Assembly (NCBI RefSeq): GCF_900114925.1
Contig: NZ_FOUR01000002.1
Coordinates: forward strand, 434,001 to 498,000
Reading direction: 5' to 3'
DNA: 64,000 bases
DNA from: Marinobacter pelagius
GTDB taxonomy: Bacteria; Pseudomonadota; Gammaproteobacteria; Pseudomonadales; Oleiphilaceae
The notes under the pieces were generated by a model. That model did no database searches. It was not told where the DNA came from and saw only the letters and a program-made list of their open reading frames with translations. The position numbers and the translations under genes are program-made. Shown here one piece after another: positions 49,228 through 58,385 of the stretch. How positions within the stretch are numbered: the first letter of the stretch is position 1; each line of letters opens with the position of its first letter.

Positions 49228-50229
49228 ATGTCACAGACCAGCACCTGCGCGTTACCGGACGTGCGGCTCAATGACGATGGAGAGGAGCGCCGCGTTGGCG
49301 TGGAGGTGGAACTGTCCGGCCTGGGCTATGAAGTACTCGTGGATCATGCCGCACGGTTACTGGACGGGCCGGCAGAGCCGGTGTCGCGCTATGTCACGAA
49401 GATTGAAACCGATCTGGGCCCCTTCACTATCGAGCTGGATTCGGATCCGATCAAGGATCTGGACCTGGCCGACCAGCGCCTGCCCCGCTCCATCCGCGAA
49501 CTCGGTGGCCAGGCCATGGACGTGATCGATGCGGCGGCCGAGCGTATCGTGCCCCTGGAAATCGTGACGCCACCGATCCCCCTGTCCCGCCTGCAGGATG
49601 TTGAAACCCTGGTGGATGAACTGCGCCTGCTCGGGGCCCTGGGCAGCCGGGAGGCCATCTACTTTGCCTTCGGCCTGCAGCTCAACCCGGAGCTACCGGA
49701 TCTCGAACCGGCAACCATCGTGCGCTATCTGCAGGCCTTCGCCGCGCTGTATGACTGGCTCAAGGCCAGACACCAACTGGACATCAGCCGAAAATTCACC
49801 ACCTACATTGAACCCTGGGCCTCCCGTTATAACGAGCTGCTGATGGTAGATGACTACGCTCCCGACCAGTCGCAGCTGATGCGGGACTATCTGGAGTTCA
49901 ATCCGACCCGGAACCGGGCGCTTGACCTGCTCCCGCTGTTCGCGCACGTGGACGCCGATCTGCTCGGCCAGTATGTTCAGGATCCGCGTATCAAGAGTCG
50001 GCCCACGCTGCATTACCGCCTGCCGGACTGCGACATCGACAACCCGGAGTGGCATTTCTCCAGCGTGTGGAACGACTGGGTCATTCTGGAACAGGTAGCC
50101 AACCGCGCGGATGATCTGGCCGAACTGAGGGAACTGTTCCGGGACAGCCGGAAGTTCAGCTTCCACAACCTCACCCACAGCTGGCCGGAAACCACAGACC
50201 AATGGCTGCGTACCAAGGGTTATGTCTGA
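49228..50229 (+). CDS. amidoligase family protein (glutamine-synthetase-like fold)
   Basis: 333 residues from ATG 49228, chosen for AGGGA 7 bases ahead. ATG 49204 is an alternative. The opening [15 protein letters not shown], later [15 protein letters not shown] and [11 protein letters not shown], follow the Amidoligase_2 pattern: ATP-dependent ligases related to glutamine synthetase, predicted to form amide bonds on peptides or small metabolites. An eight-base overlap with the next gene, a class-I amidotransferase-like hydrolase, matches the ligase/hydrolase pairing noted for this family by comparative genomics. The substrate is unknown. Confidence 0.85.
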   Translation: MSQTSTCALPDVRLNDDGEERRVGVEVELSGLGYEVLVDHAARLLDGPAEPVSRYVTKIETDLGPFTIELDSDPIKDLDLADQRLPRSIRELGGQAMDVIDAAAERIVPLEIVTPPIPLSRLQDVETLVDELRLLGALGSREAIYFAFGLQLNPELPDLEPATIVRYLQAFAALYDWLKARHQLDISRKFTTYIEPWASRYNELLMVDDYAPDQSQLMRDYLEFNPTRNRALDLLPLFAHVDADLLGQYVQDPRIKSRPTLHYRLPDCDIDNPEWHFSSVWNDWVILEQVANRADDLAELRELFRDSRKFSFHNLTHSWPETTDQWLRTKGYV

Positions 50230-50971
50230 AGAATTCCGCGAAGCCCCGGAAATTCCGGGGGTCACCATCGGCATCAGCGGCCCGGCCCGGCGCAGTCTCG
50301 CTCACCGACTGATCAGCCTGGGACTGCGGATGCATGGGGCCCGCACCCACTATATTCGCCCCGGTTCCCGCGTGGATGTCTCATTGCTGGACGGCCTGGT
50401 GCTCTCCGGCGGCACTCACGTACACCCGGAGAACTACGGCCAGCAGCCCCAGGTGACCGCCCGCTACGACCACCGGCGGGATGCCACTGACCAACGACTG
50501 CTGAAAGAAGCGGAAGCGATCGGCATTCCGGTACTGGGCATCTGTCGCGGGGCGCAGTTCATCAATGTGTTCCATGGCGGTTCCCTGTGCCAGAACGTCA
50601 CGCCCCTGAGGGTCCATACCCGGCACAGGCCCCTGCTGTTGCCCCTGCAAACCGTCCGGCTGGTCACTGGCAGCCGGCTGGGGCAGTTGATGCACGGCCC
50701 GGTGATCGGCGCCAACCGCATCCATAGCCAGGCGATCAAGCGGCTGGGCAAGAACCTGAGGGTGGTCGCCGTCGACAACGACCTTTTTGTCCAGGCCATC
50801 GAAAACACCCGGGGCCAGTGGCTCATGGGTGTGCAATGGCATCCGGAATACCTGCTGTATCATGGTGGCCATCGACGCATTTTCGGGCAATTTGTCGAGG
50901 CTGCCCGCAACTTCAAACTGGCCCGGCTGGAGCCCGAAGCCGGCCCGGCCGATCCTGAAACCACATCCTGA
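50222..50971 (+). CDS. gamma-glutamyl hydrolase / class-I glutamine amidotransferase-like protein (peptidase C26)
   Basis: 249 residues with a PuuD-like fold. The nucleophile is Cys108 in GICRGAQFINV, and His207 and Glu209 lie in GVQWHPEYL. LSGGTHVHPENYG is the usual upstream motif. Members hydrolyse gamma-glutamyl amides. Beside an amidoligase it may remove or edit the product. It overlaps the amidoligase by eight bases and precedes the SIMPL gene by 15. No signal peptide, so cytoplasmic. Confidence 0.88.
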   Translation: MSEEFREAPEIPGVTIGISGPARRSLAHRLISLGLRMHGARTHYIRPGSRVDVSLLDGLVLSGGTHVHPENYGQQPQVTARYDHRRDATDQRLLKEAEAIGIPVLGICRGAQFINVFHGGSLCQNVTPLRVHTRHRPLLLPLQTVRLVTGSRLGQLMHGPVIGANRIHSQAIKRLGKNLRVVAVDNDLFVQAIENTRGQWLMGVQWHPEYLLYHGGHRRIFGQFVEAARNFKLARLEPEAGPADPETTS

Positions 50972-50986
50972 AGGAGTACCATCATC

Positions 50987-51670
50987 ATGAACGGACGGAA
51001 CCGCTTTCTGCTCCCTCTCATCCCCCTGGCCATGGCGCCTGCCCTGGCACTGGCCGGCGAGCTGACCCTTACCGGAGAGGGTTCTGTTCGCTACGAACCG
51101 GACAGCGCCCGCCTGCAATTCACCGCCAGCGCCGAGGATCCACTCGCCAAAAAGGCCAGCGAACAGGTCCGGCAACAGATGGAGAAATGGCGGGAAGGTA
51201 TCGAGGCCTGGCGGGATCAGCTCGCTGACTACAGCGATGCCCGGCTCAATCTCTATACCCGGACGATCCCGCCGGCAGAGCGTGGTGGCCAGGCGACCCA
51301 GCAGGCCGTCGCCTCCCAGACCGTGAGCTTCAGCATCAGCGACCTGACCCTGCTCAACCCGCTGCTGGAGCAGGCCCAGGCGCTGGGCATGGAGTACAAC
51401 CTGGGGCCGCAGCAGTTCTACCACTCCGGTGAGCAGCAGCTGGAGCGGGAAGCCCTGGCCGCCGCCATCGCCGATGCCCGCTCCCGATGCGAGTTTGTTG
51501 CCGCTGAACTGCAGCAGTCCTGTGGCGAGGTGGTCACCATGAACATCAACAGCGGTTACCGGCCGGTGCCGATGATGATGGCCGAGTCCAGAGCCGCCCA
51601 GGATGTGGTGACCAGCGTCGGCATCCGCGAGATTACCGCTTCGGTTTCCGCCACTTTCACCCTCGAATGA
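50987..51670 (+). CDS. SIMPL (DUF541) domain-containing exported protein
   Basis: 227 residues: a signal peptide (FLLPLIPLAMAPALALAGE), then the SIMPL domain LTLTGEGSVRYEPDSARLQF with the typical alternating strands and C-terminal ITASVSATFTLE. AAGGAG-like GAAGGAG lies 10 bases upstream. The family (BP26/OMP28-like) is periplasmic and poorly understood. It is the last gene of the amidoligase cassette and ends 7 bases before the convergent tamB stop. Confidence 0.88.
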   Translation: MNGRNRFLLPLIPLAMAPALALAGELTLTGEGSVRYEPDSARLQFTASAEDPLAKKASEQVRQQMEKWREGIEAWRDQLADYSDARLNLYTRTIPPAERGGQATQQAVASQTVSFSISDLTLLNPLLEQAQALGMEYNLGPQQFYHSGEQQLEREALAAAIADARSRCEFVAAELQQSCGEVVTMNINSGYRPVPMMMAESRAAQDVVTSVGIREITASVSATFTLE

Positions 51671-51677
51671 TCCGGAC

Positions 51678-54600
51678 TCAGAAATCCCGGGTGTAGAAGA
51701 TGTCCAGGGAGGCCGCCAGGCCACTGGCCGCCTCCAGGTAAAAGTATTTGCCAAGGTCGTAGCGCAACGCCACGGTGGTGATGGGCTCGAAGATCCCCAC
51801 CCCGTAACGGACGCTGAGGTCGTCTGTCAGATAACCACTGGCCACCACCGACGTCTGCTCGCCCGCGCCCTCAGCTTCCAGGGTCAGCTGCCGGATACCC
51901 AGCTCCTCCCCGATTTCTCCGGTGACCTTGCTGGCCTGGGTCAGACCCAGTGACAGGGCGGCCCGGCTCATCTGGCCTTCGTCGCCCTGGCTCTGGGGCG
52001 CCCGGCCAAGAATCAGGTAGGACAACGCGTCGGATTGCGGCATGTCCGGATTCGAGAAGACTTCGGTCGATGGCGACTGGACCGGGCCACTGAGCCTCAG
52101 CCCGGCCACCACGGTACCCACCTCACGTATCGCCTCGATCTCGAGGTAAGGCTCGGTAATATTGCCCACGAACAGCAACCGGGCCGTGCGCAGTTCCAGC
52201 TCCTGGCCGTAGGCTTCGTAGTGGCCCTCCACCAGCTGCAAGGTGCCCCGGGTGTCCATATCGTTGCCGATGCGCAGAGTTCCCTCGAGATTACCGGTGA
52301 CCCCAAAGGCATCGAAAGTGACCTCGTCCTCCCCGACCCGGACGGTGACATCCATGTTCATCGAACGGATGGCGGGTTCTTCCTGTTCCACGCCCACGAT
52401 GACCTCGTCCTCGGACACCTGGACCGCCTGGGCTGGCAGGGACTTGATTTCAATACTGCCCCGGGGCACCGCCACCTCGCCGGTTACCGCCAGATCGCCC
52501 TCACTGAAGGTCACCTCCAGATCCGGCGCAATTTCCAGCCGGGCGTAGGGCTCGATGTTAAAGGGAATCCGGCTGCCGACAATCGCCAGGCTGCCCCGGG
52601 GCGCTCCGGACCAGTCCAGGGCGCCATCCAGTGTTGTCTCACTGCGTTCGTTACTGCGAATCCGGCCGCTCAGGTCAGCGGAATAACCGTTCAGATTCAC
52701 TTGCAGCAGGATATCCTCAAGAGGCACGGGCAAGGTCGGGTCCATGATCCGCCCGTCCACCAGTGCCAGCTCGCCCGTCACCTCAGGCTTCATCAATGGG
52801 CCGGACAACCGCCCCTGGCCACTGATTTCACCAGCCACTTCCTGCATCCCGGTAAAGACCCCGGCCAGGGCCAGGTCCAGACCCTGCAGGCTGAAGTTCC
52901 CGTCCACCCTGCGCTCAGGACTGTCGGGGTCGACGGACAGATCCAGACGGAAACTGCCAAGCGAATCGCCATCCAGCCGGATATCGACATTCGCGACCTC
53001 GGGCTGCAGGGCCAGTTCCGCGGTCAGGGATGAGTAACCCAACGCCTCCCAATCGCCATCAACCAGGACATCGAATTCGCCACTGCCGGCATCAACAAAC
53101 ACCCGGCCGGTGGGACCCGCATCGTTCTGGGTAAAGGACACCTCGGCGTTCAGCTCCGACTGCCACCGGAGCGTTTCCGGCAACAGTGGCGCCAATGCCT
53201 CAGTGGGGAAGCGGCTGATGCGGTAGGCAATCTCAGGGCGCGGGTACAGCAACTGGTCCTCCGCGCACACCGAGCTCCGCTGCCAGGTCCAGCAATGGGC
53301 ACCGAACCGTACCTGGCCATCCGGCTGCCAGGCCAGTTCCGCCGGCGCCTGCAGCCGCCATCGTTGATCCTGTTCCGGAATCGCGATGTCACCCCCGGCA
53401 AGGCGTCCCAGCCAGCTTTGCCACCCCTCGCCAAAGCCGCCGGCAAACGCCAGTGAGACCTGTGCCTCCGAGTGCCGGGCATCAACGGTAAGCGTGTGAT
53501 CCTGCTGACTGCCGGCGGCTTTCAGTTGAAGTGATTCCAGTTCCTGCCCGGCCGCCTCAATGGCCTCCGCATCGACCTCGGCCTCGAGTATCTGGCCTTC
53601 CGACAAAGCGGCCGCCAAAGTGACATTCCCGATGGTCAGCTGGTCCTGCCAGGCCAGGGCCTGGCCACTGGCTGCAAGTTCTGCAACCGGGTCCTCCGGG
53701 CTGCCGGAAAGATTCAGCGTCGCCTCGAGTTCACCGCCCAGACCAGCAAGCAGTTGATCCGGCTCTGGTAGAGACAGGGCCAGCTCTGCGGACAGTTCAG
53801 GCCCCCAGGTACCCGCTCCGGAAACCCGGTTATCCCCGACCATCAGCTCCAGACCGGATACCACCCAGCTGCCGGTTGCGGTATCGAGAGCGCCGGTCGC
53901 CAGGGTGTCGTGGGATCGCCAGCTCCCGGTGAGGTCCCAGCTCGCGGTCATGCGCGGCACCGGAGTTTCCTCAAGGGAGCCCTCGCTTTTGACCTCGCCA
54001 TCAAGCGACGCTTCCAGCGCGGGCACCCAGAATCCCGGATTGAAGTCACTGAGTTCCAGGGCAGCCTGCCAGGTCACCGGTCCGTCAAAGCCGACCCGAC
54101 CACTGCCGGTGGCCGATCCGGCGCCGGTTTGCAGGGCAAGCTCCGAGAGGTTGACCCCCTTGAGATCCCCGTCCAGGGACGCTGCAACGGTGGCCTCGCC
54201 CATCGGGCCTCGGGTCTCCGCCTTAAGGGACCCCTGGTATTGATTCTCCGCCCAGCGGAAGCTGCCGGTCAGGCTATTGAGTTCAACCGGCGGCTCGGAA
54301 AGATCCGGCACCAGCGAGTACCAGGGCAATCGATCCAGTGCCAGGTCAGCATCGGCGGAAAAGCCGTCGGCCCAGCTCAGGTTACCCCGGACACTGGCTT
54401 CGCCAGCCTGTTCCCCTTCCGTGGCCAGCACCAGCTCAAGGTTGTCAGCACCGACGGTAGTGACCAGACCGGACAATCTTAATGCCACCGGTCCGACGGT
54501 ACCCGGCAGCGTGGCCTTACCATTGGCGCGGAAACCCTGCTCCAGCGATCCGTCAGCCTCCACCACAAGATCCTGGAAGGTGAGTGTTTCAGGCAAGCCA

Positions 54601-55427
54601 TCCAGGGCCGTGAACTGCTCAGAGACAACCCGCAGTTGTGCCGGCAGCGACGTGTCCAGAGGCGCCACCTGACCGGAAAGTGCAGCATCAAGATAGCCAC
54701 GGCTGCTGCCCTCCAGGCGCAGATCTTCGACGCTGCCGGCCAGGTTCACTGCTATCTCCCACTGATCCCCACGGGGTGGCGGCAAGGTGGCGGTGACCTC
54801 AAGATCGACCGGCCAGTCTCCCCGGGTTTCCACCCGCCCCCGGGCAGTGACGGCATAATCCGCAAGCTGGTAGTGAACCCGCTCCAGCTGCCAGCTGGCA
54901 CCTGACCCGCCAGCATCCAGTTCAAACCGGTCCCAGACCGGGGATCCGTTGACCGTGAATGATCCGATACGTACGTCCGATATTTCCAGGGACAGCGGGA
55001 TGTCGACCACCGGCAGGGCGAAGTCCGAAGCGGGCTCCGTGCCGTCGGACGACGGGGCTGTTTCAAGATCCATGGACTGTGCGTGCAACGTGTCGACGCA
55101 CAAACGCTTGTGGAACAGACAGGAGGGCGACCAGTCCAGCAACGGCTGCTGCAAATCCAGATTGATGCCGTAGCCCTGCCATTGCAGCCGGCTCGCCTGC
55201 CAGCGACCCAGCAGGGTGCCCTGCCCTTCGTCCACCGTCAGCCCCGGTACCTGTTCGATAATCCAGGCCGTCCCGGTTTCCGAACGAACCATTAGCAGGG
55301 CCGCACCGATCAGCAGCACCGGTACCAGGATGATCGCCGCCAGGATCACTCCCAGCCAGCGCAACGGGTGCCACTTGCGGCGGCGCTTCTTGCCAACCGT
55401 TTCCGTTGCCTGCTTCTCGTCCGTCAC
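51678..55427 (-). CDS. tamB: translocation and assembly module subunit TamB
   Basis: AsmA-like bridge between inner membrane and TamA in the outer membrane, acting in outer-membrane protein assembly and phospholipid transport. The 1249 residues have an N-terminal helix (WLGVILAAIILVPVLLIGAALLMV), a long beta-repeat body (beta-taco) and the C-terminal DUF490 domain with MPQSDALSYLILGRAP and a final YDLGKYFYLEAASG. The start overlaps the end of tamA by four bases. It is convergent with the SIMPL gene. Confidence 0.93.
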   Translation of the reverse strand: MTDEKQATETVGKKRRRKWHPLRWLGVILAAIILVPVLLIGAALLMVRSETGTAWIIEQVPGLTVDEGQGTLLGRWQASRLQWQGYGINLDLQQPLLDWSPSCLFHKRLCVDTLHAQSMDLETAPSSDGTEPASDFALPVVDIPLSLEISDVRIGSFTVNGSPVWDRFELDAGGSGASWQLERVHYQLADYAVTARGRVETRGDWPVDLEVTATLPPPRGDQWEIAVNLAGSVEDLRLEGSSRGYLDAALSGQVAPLDTSLPAQLRVVSEQFTALDGLPETLTFQDLVVEADGSLEQGFRANGKATLPGTVGPVALRLSGLVTTVGADNLELVLATEGEQAGEASVRGNLSWADGFSADADLALDRLPWYSLVPDLSEPPVELNSLTGSFRWAENQYQGSLKAETRGPMGEATVAASLDGDLKGVNLSELALQTGAGSATGSGRVGFDGPVTWQAALELSDFNPGFWVPALEASLDGEVKSEGSLEETPVPRMTASWDLTGSWRSHDTLATGALDTATGSWVVSGLELMVGDNRVSGAGTWGPELSAELALSLPEPDQLLAGLGGELEATLNLSGSPEDPVAELAASGQALAWQDQLTIGNVTLAAALSEGQILEAEVDAEAIEAAGQELESLQLKAAGSQQDHTLTVDARHSEAQVSLAFAGGFGEGWQSWLGRLAGGDIAIPEQDQRWRLQAPAELAWQPDGQVRFGAHCWTWQRSSVCAEDQLLYPRPEIAYRISRFPTEALAPLLPETLRWQSELNAEVSFTQNDAGPTGRVFVDAGSGEFDVLVDGDWEALGYSSLTAELALQPEVANVDIRLDGDSLGSFRLDLSVDPDSPERRVDGNFSLQGLDLALAGVFTGMQEVAGEISGQGRLSGPLMKPEVTGELALVDGRIMDPTLPVPLEDILLQVNLNGYSADLSGRIRSNERSETTLDGALDWSGAPRGSLAIVGSRIPFNIEPYARLEIAPDLEVTFSEGDLAVTGEVAVPRGSIEIKSLPAQAVQVSEDEVIVGVEQEEPAIRSMNMDVTVRVGEDEVTFDAFGVTGNLEGTLRIGNDMDTRGTLQLVEGHYEAYGQELELRTARLLFVGNITEPYLEIEAIREVGTVVAGLRLSGPVQSPSTEVFSNPDMPQSDALSYLILGRAPQSQGDEGQMSRAALSLGLTQASKVTGEIGEELGIRQLTLEAEGAGEQTSVVASGYLTDDLSVRYGVGIFEPITTVALRYDLGKYFYLEAASGLAASLDIFYTRDF

Positions 55428-57151
55428 AGCTCAGGCCCCATCGAAAAGTGAATTCGCCAGCCTCCGCCGAACTCCGGGTCCAGGCCCTTGGCGATATCCA
55501 GGCGCAGCGGCCCCACCGGGCTGACCCAGCGCAGGCCGATACCGGCACCGGTGGCCAGCGGATCAAACAGGTCATTGACCGCATTGCCATGATCTACAAA
55601 CACCGCCGCCCGCCAGCGCTCGGCAAATTCGTACTGATACTCGCCACTGCCCGCCATCAGGTACCGCCCGCCCACCGGCACGCCATTGTCGTTTTCCGGA
55701 GACAGGGTTTCATAGCCGTAGCCCCGAACGCTCTGGTCACCACCGGCGAAGAAACGCAGCGAAGGCGGCACATCCTCAAACCGGTTGGTGCCCACCGCGC
55801 CGATCTGGAATCGCGCCAGGAACCGGTGATTGTCAAACAGGGTATAGAGCCCCTTGGCCTGGGCGTATACGTGCAGGATGTCTACCTTGGATAACACCGC
55901 GCGGTGGGCGCCGGTCACATCCAGTTGCAACCGATAGCCCCGTGAAGGATCCAGGGGAGAATCCTGGTGGAGCTTGGAATAACCCACACCTGGCAGCAGC
56001 AGGCTACTGGTGCCTTTTTCATCATCACCGATATTGAAGCGCTCGCCCTCCCAGCGGATCGACAGCACCTGCAACCAGCCGCTGTCCAGCTGATGCTGCC
56101 ATTGCTGACCCAGGGTCAGCAGTTCGGATTCCACGTTCTCGATATCCTCCCGCTGGTAACCGGCGGTCAGGCGGATGAGGTCCGTCATCGGCGGGTCCAG
56201 GGGCAGCTCGTACCAGGTGCTGAGGTTCTGCCGTGGCTGGGATATTTCGGTCTCGGCACCGCGCTTGTGACCCATCGGATTGATCCAGTGCTCGCGCCAG
56301 GTACCCCGGAAACGGGGACCGACGTCGGTGGAGAAGCCGACACCCGCCGCCACTGAACGCCGATCACGCCGGGTGACGGCGATACTCACCGGAATCACTC
56401 CGTCAACCGCATTGCCTGGAACGGCATCTATATCGACGCCGGAAAAGTAACCACTGCTGGAGAGATCCCGGTTCAACTGGGCGATGATATCGGTGTGGTA
56501 AGGGGTGCCCGGCTCGAAGGTGACAAAATCCTCCAGCAGGGAGATTTCAAACCAGTGCCCCTCCTCGAACGTGACCTCCCCCAGGCGGTAGCGCTCTCCG
56601 GACTCGAAGACCAGTACAATTTCAGCCGTGTTTTCCTCGGGATTGACGCGTAACGTCCGGGTCACAAACTGGCCGCCAAAATAGCCCCGTTGGCGGGCCC
56701 GGGTCTGGATGGCACTGCGCAGGCTGGAATATTCGCCGTGATCCAGAACATCTCCCACCGCCGGCGTTTCCGGCAGCCCGCTCATGAACTCCGGATCTTC
56801 CCCGGCGGGGCCACGGATATCCACCTCCCGCGAGGTCACCTTTACCGGTTCGCCCGGTTCAATCTCCAGAATGAGCCGAGCCAGGTCTTCATCGTCTCCC
56901 GCTTCCACACGCCAATCGATTTGCGGGTTGTAATAGCCCAATGCCCGTAGCGCCTCACCGGCCTGGCGAACCGCCGTTGCGGCATACCGGCGCAGATTGG
57001 CCTCGCTGCGGCCTTCTACCTCACCGATAAAGGCCTCCGCGTTGGCTTCCAGTTCCGGATAGTCGCCGTTGACCCGAACCTCCACCTGCCGGGCAAATCC
57101 CGCAGCCGGCCACATCAACGCCAGCGCCAACAGCAGGCAGAACGGGTACAT
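55424..57151 (-). CDS. tamA: translocation and assembly module subunit TamA (Omp85 family)
   Basis: Outer-membrane Omp85 protein working with TamB. It has 575 residues: a signal peptide (FCLLLALALMWPAAGFARQ), three POTRA-like domains (to about residue 270), then a 16-strand barrel. The barrel carries the Omp85 loop-6 region FFAGGDQSVRGYGYETLSP and the terminal strand WRIHFSMGPEL. Its length matches E. coli TamA. It is coupled to tamB by ATGA. Confidence 0.93.
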   Translation of the reverse strand: MYPFCLLLALALMWPAAGFARQVEVRVNGDYPELEANAEAFIGEVEGRSEANLRRYAATAVRQAGEALRALGYYNPQIDWRVEAGDDEDLARLILEIEPGEPVKVTSREVDIRGPAGEDPEFMSGLPETPAVGDVLDHGEYSSLRSAIQTRARQRGYFGGQFVTRTLRVNPEENTAEIVLVFESGERYRLGEVTFEEGHWFEISLLEDFVTFEPGTPYHTDIIAQLNRDLSSSGYFSGVDIDAVPGNAVDGVIPVSIAVTRRDRRSVAAGVGFSTDVGPRFRGTWREHWINPMGHKRGAETEISQPRQNLSTWYELPLDPPMTDLIRLTAGYQREDIENVESELLTLGQQWQHQLDSGWLQVLSIRWEGERFNIGDDEKGTSSLLLPGVGYSKLHQDSPLDPSRGYRLQLDVTGAHRAVLSKVDILHVYAQAKGLYTLFDNHRFLARFQIGAVGTNRFEDVPPSLRFFAGGDQSVRGYGYETLSPENDNGVPVGGRYLMAGSGEYQYEFAERWRAAVFVDHGNAVNDLFDPLATGAGIGLRWVSPVGPLRLDIAKGLDPEFGGGWRIHFSMGPEL

Positions 57152-57339
57152 TCTCGGGATCGGGTTAATAGACAGACTCCGGCTTCTGATGTTCTTTCCG
57201 TAGGGGTGGTATACGTATCATTAAAGATTGGAAGTTTAACGTCAGGCGGTCAAGTTGAGGAGCCTGTCGTGCTTGGGGTACAAATACGCTAACCTGTCAG
57301 GGACTTACACAGCCTCCAGATTGGATCAATGGCCACCGC

Positions 57340-58347
57340 ATGTTGCATATAAACCGGGAAAACCTGAAGTCCAGCCACCAGCTTGTCTGGTTTATCATCG
57401 ATTTCCTGATGCTCGGCCTGCTCATCCTGAACCTGGCATTCATTATCTGGGACTCCATCTACAATTTTGTCGCCATCCAGAACCTGCTGAAAGAGCATGC
57501 CCCGGCGCTGCAGTCTGCCTACCACCCCATTCACGAGCGGTTCATTTTCTACGACATGATTTTCGTGACCATCTTCCTCACGGAATTCTTTGTGCGTTGG
57601 GGCTATGCCATCAAGGCCAGTGTCTATGACCGGTGGTATTTCTACCCGTTCATTCACTGGTACGACCTGGTGGGCTGTATCCCGGTGGGCAGCTTGCGTT
57701 TCCTCCGGATCCTGCGGGTGATCTCCATCATCTACCGGCTGCATCAGTACCGGATCATCGACATCACCAGCACCAAGATCTACCGGTTCGTGAACTTCTA
57801 CTACGAAGCGTTCATGGAAGAATTATCGGACCGGATCGTGCTCAAGGTACTCAGCGGCGTCCAGGACGAGGTCCGCCGGGGCTCCCCTCTGTTTGACCGG
57901 ATCCAGAAAGACATTCTCTATCCGCGGCGGGACATGCTCTCGGACTGGATTTCCCAGCGCGTTGCAGAAGCCGCCCAGGAAGGCTATGTGCCCAATCGGG
58001 GCGCCCTGCGCAACTACCTCGAGGGCCGGGTGGACCAGGCCCTGAAGCAGAACCTGGAGCTATCGCGGCTGAAATACCTGCCGGTGGTCGGCCCCACGAT
58101 CCAGGAAACCCTGGAGGACGCCGTCGGCGACATCGTCGCCAACGTGATTCACCAGATTCTGGAAGACCTGGCCTCCAGCTCCAACCACGCGTTCATCGAG
58201 GACATCGTGAACGTTTTCCTGCCCACACCTGACCAGGTGGCCGCCGATGAAACCCAGAACCAGGCACTAATCGACCTGATCATCGAGATCCTGGATGCCA
58301 TAAAAGGCCAGGTTAAGGTCAAGCACTGGCGTGCCCAGCTGCCGTAA
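57340..58347 (+). CDS. voltage-sensor-like membrane protein without pore domain (ion-transporter-like)
   Basis: 335 residues. Four membrane segments resemble a voltage-sensor domain: S1 15-40, S2 67-87 (with Asp72, Glu82), S3 100-115 (Asp109), and S4 119-138 with Arg120, 123, 126, 133 and 138. No S5-S6 pore or selectivity filter follows. Instead there is a ~195-residue cytoplasmic helical region ending near VKVKHWRAQLP. The start ATG has no strong Shine-Dalgarno. Such proteins are annotated as ion transporters. Whether this one conducts protons or acts as a sensor is unknown. Confidence 0.65.
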   Translation: MLHINRENLKSSHQLVWFIIDFLMLGLLILNLAFIIWDSIYNFVAIQNLLKEHAPALQSAYHPIHERFIFYDMIFVTIFLTEFFVRWGYAIKASVYDRWYFYPFIHWYDLVGCIPVGSLRFLRILRVISIIYRLHQYRIIDITSTKIYRFVNFYYEAFMEELSDRIVLKVLSGVQDEVRRGSPLFDRIQKDILYPRRDMLSDWISQRVAEAAQEGYVPNRGALRNYLEGRVDQALKQNLELSRLKYLPVVGPTIQETLEDAVGDIVANVIHQILEDLASSSNHAFIEDIVNVFLPTPDQVAADETQNQALIDLIIEILDAIKGQVKVKHWRAQLP

Positions 58348-58385
58348 CGTATAAGAAAGACGCCCAAAACAACAAGAGATTGCCC

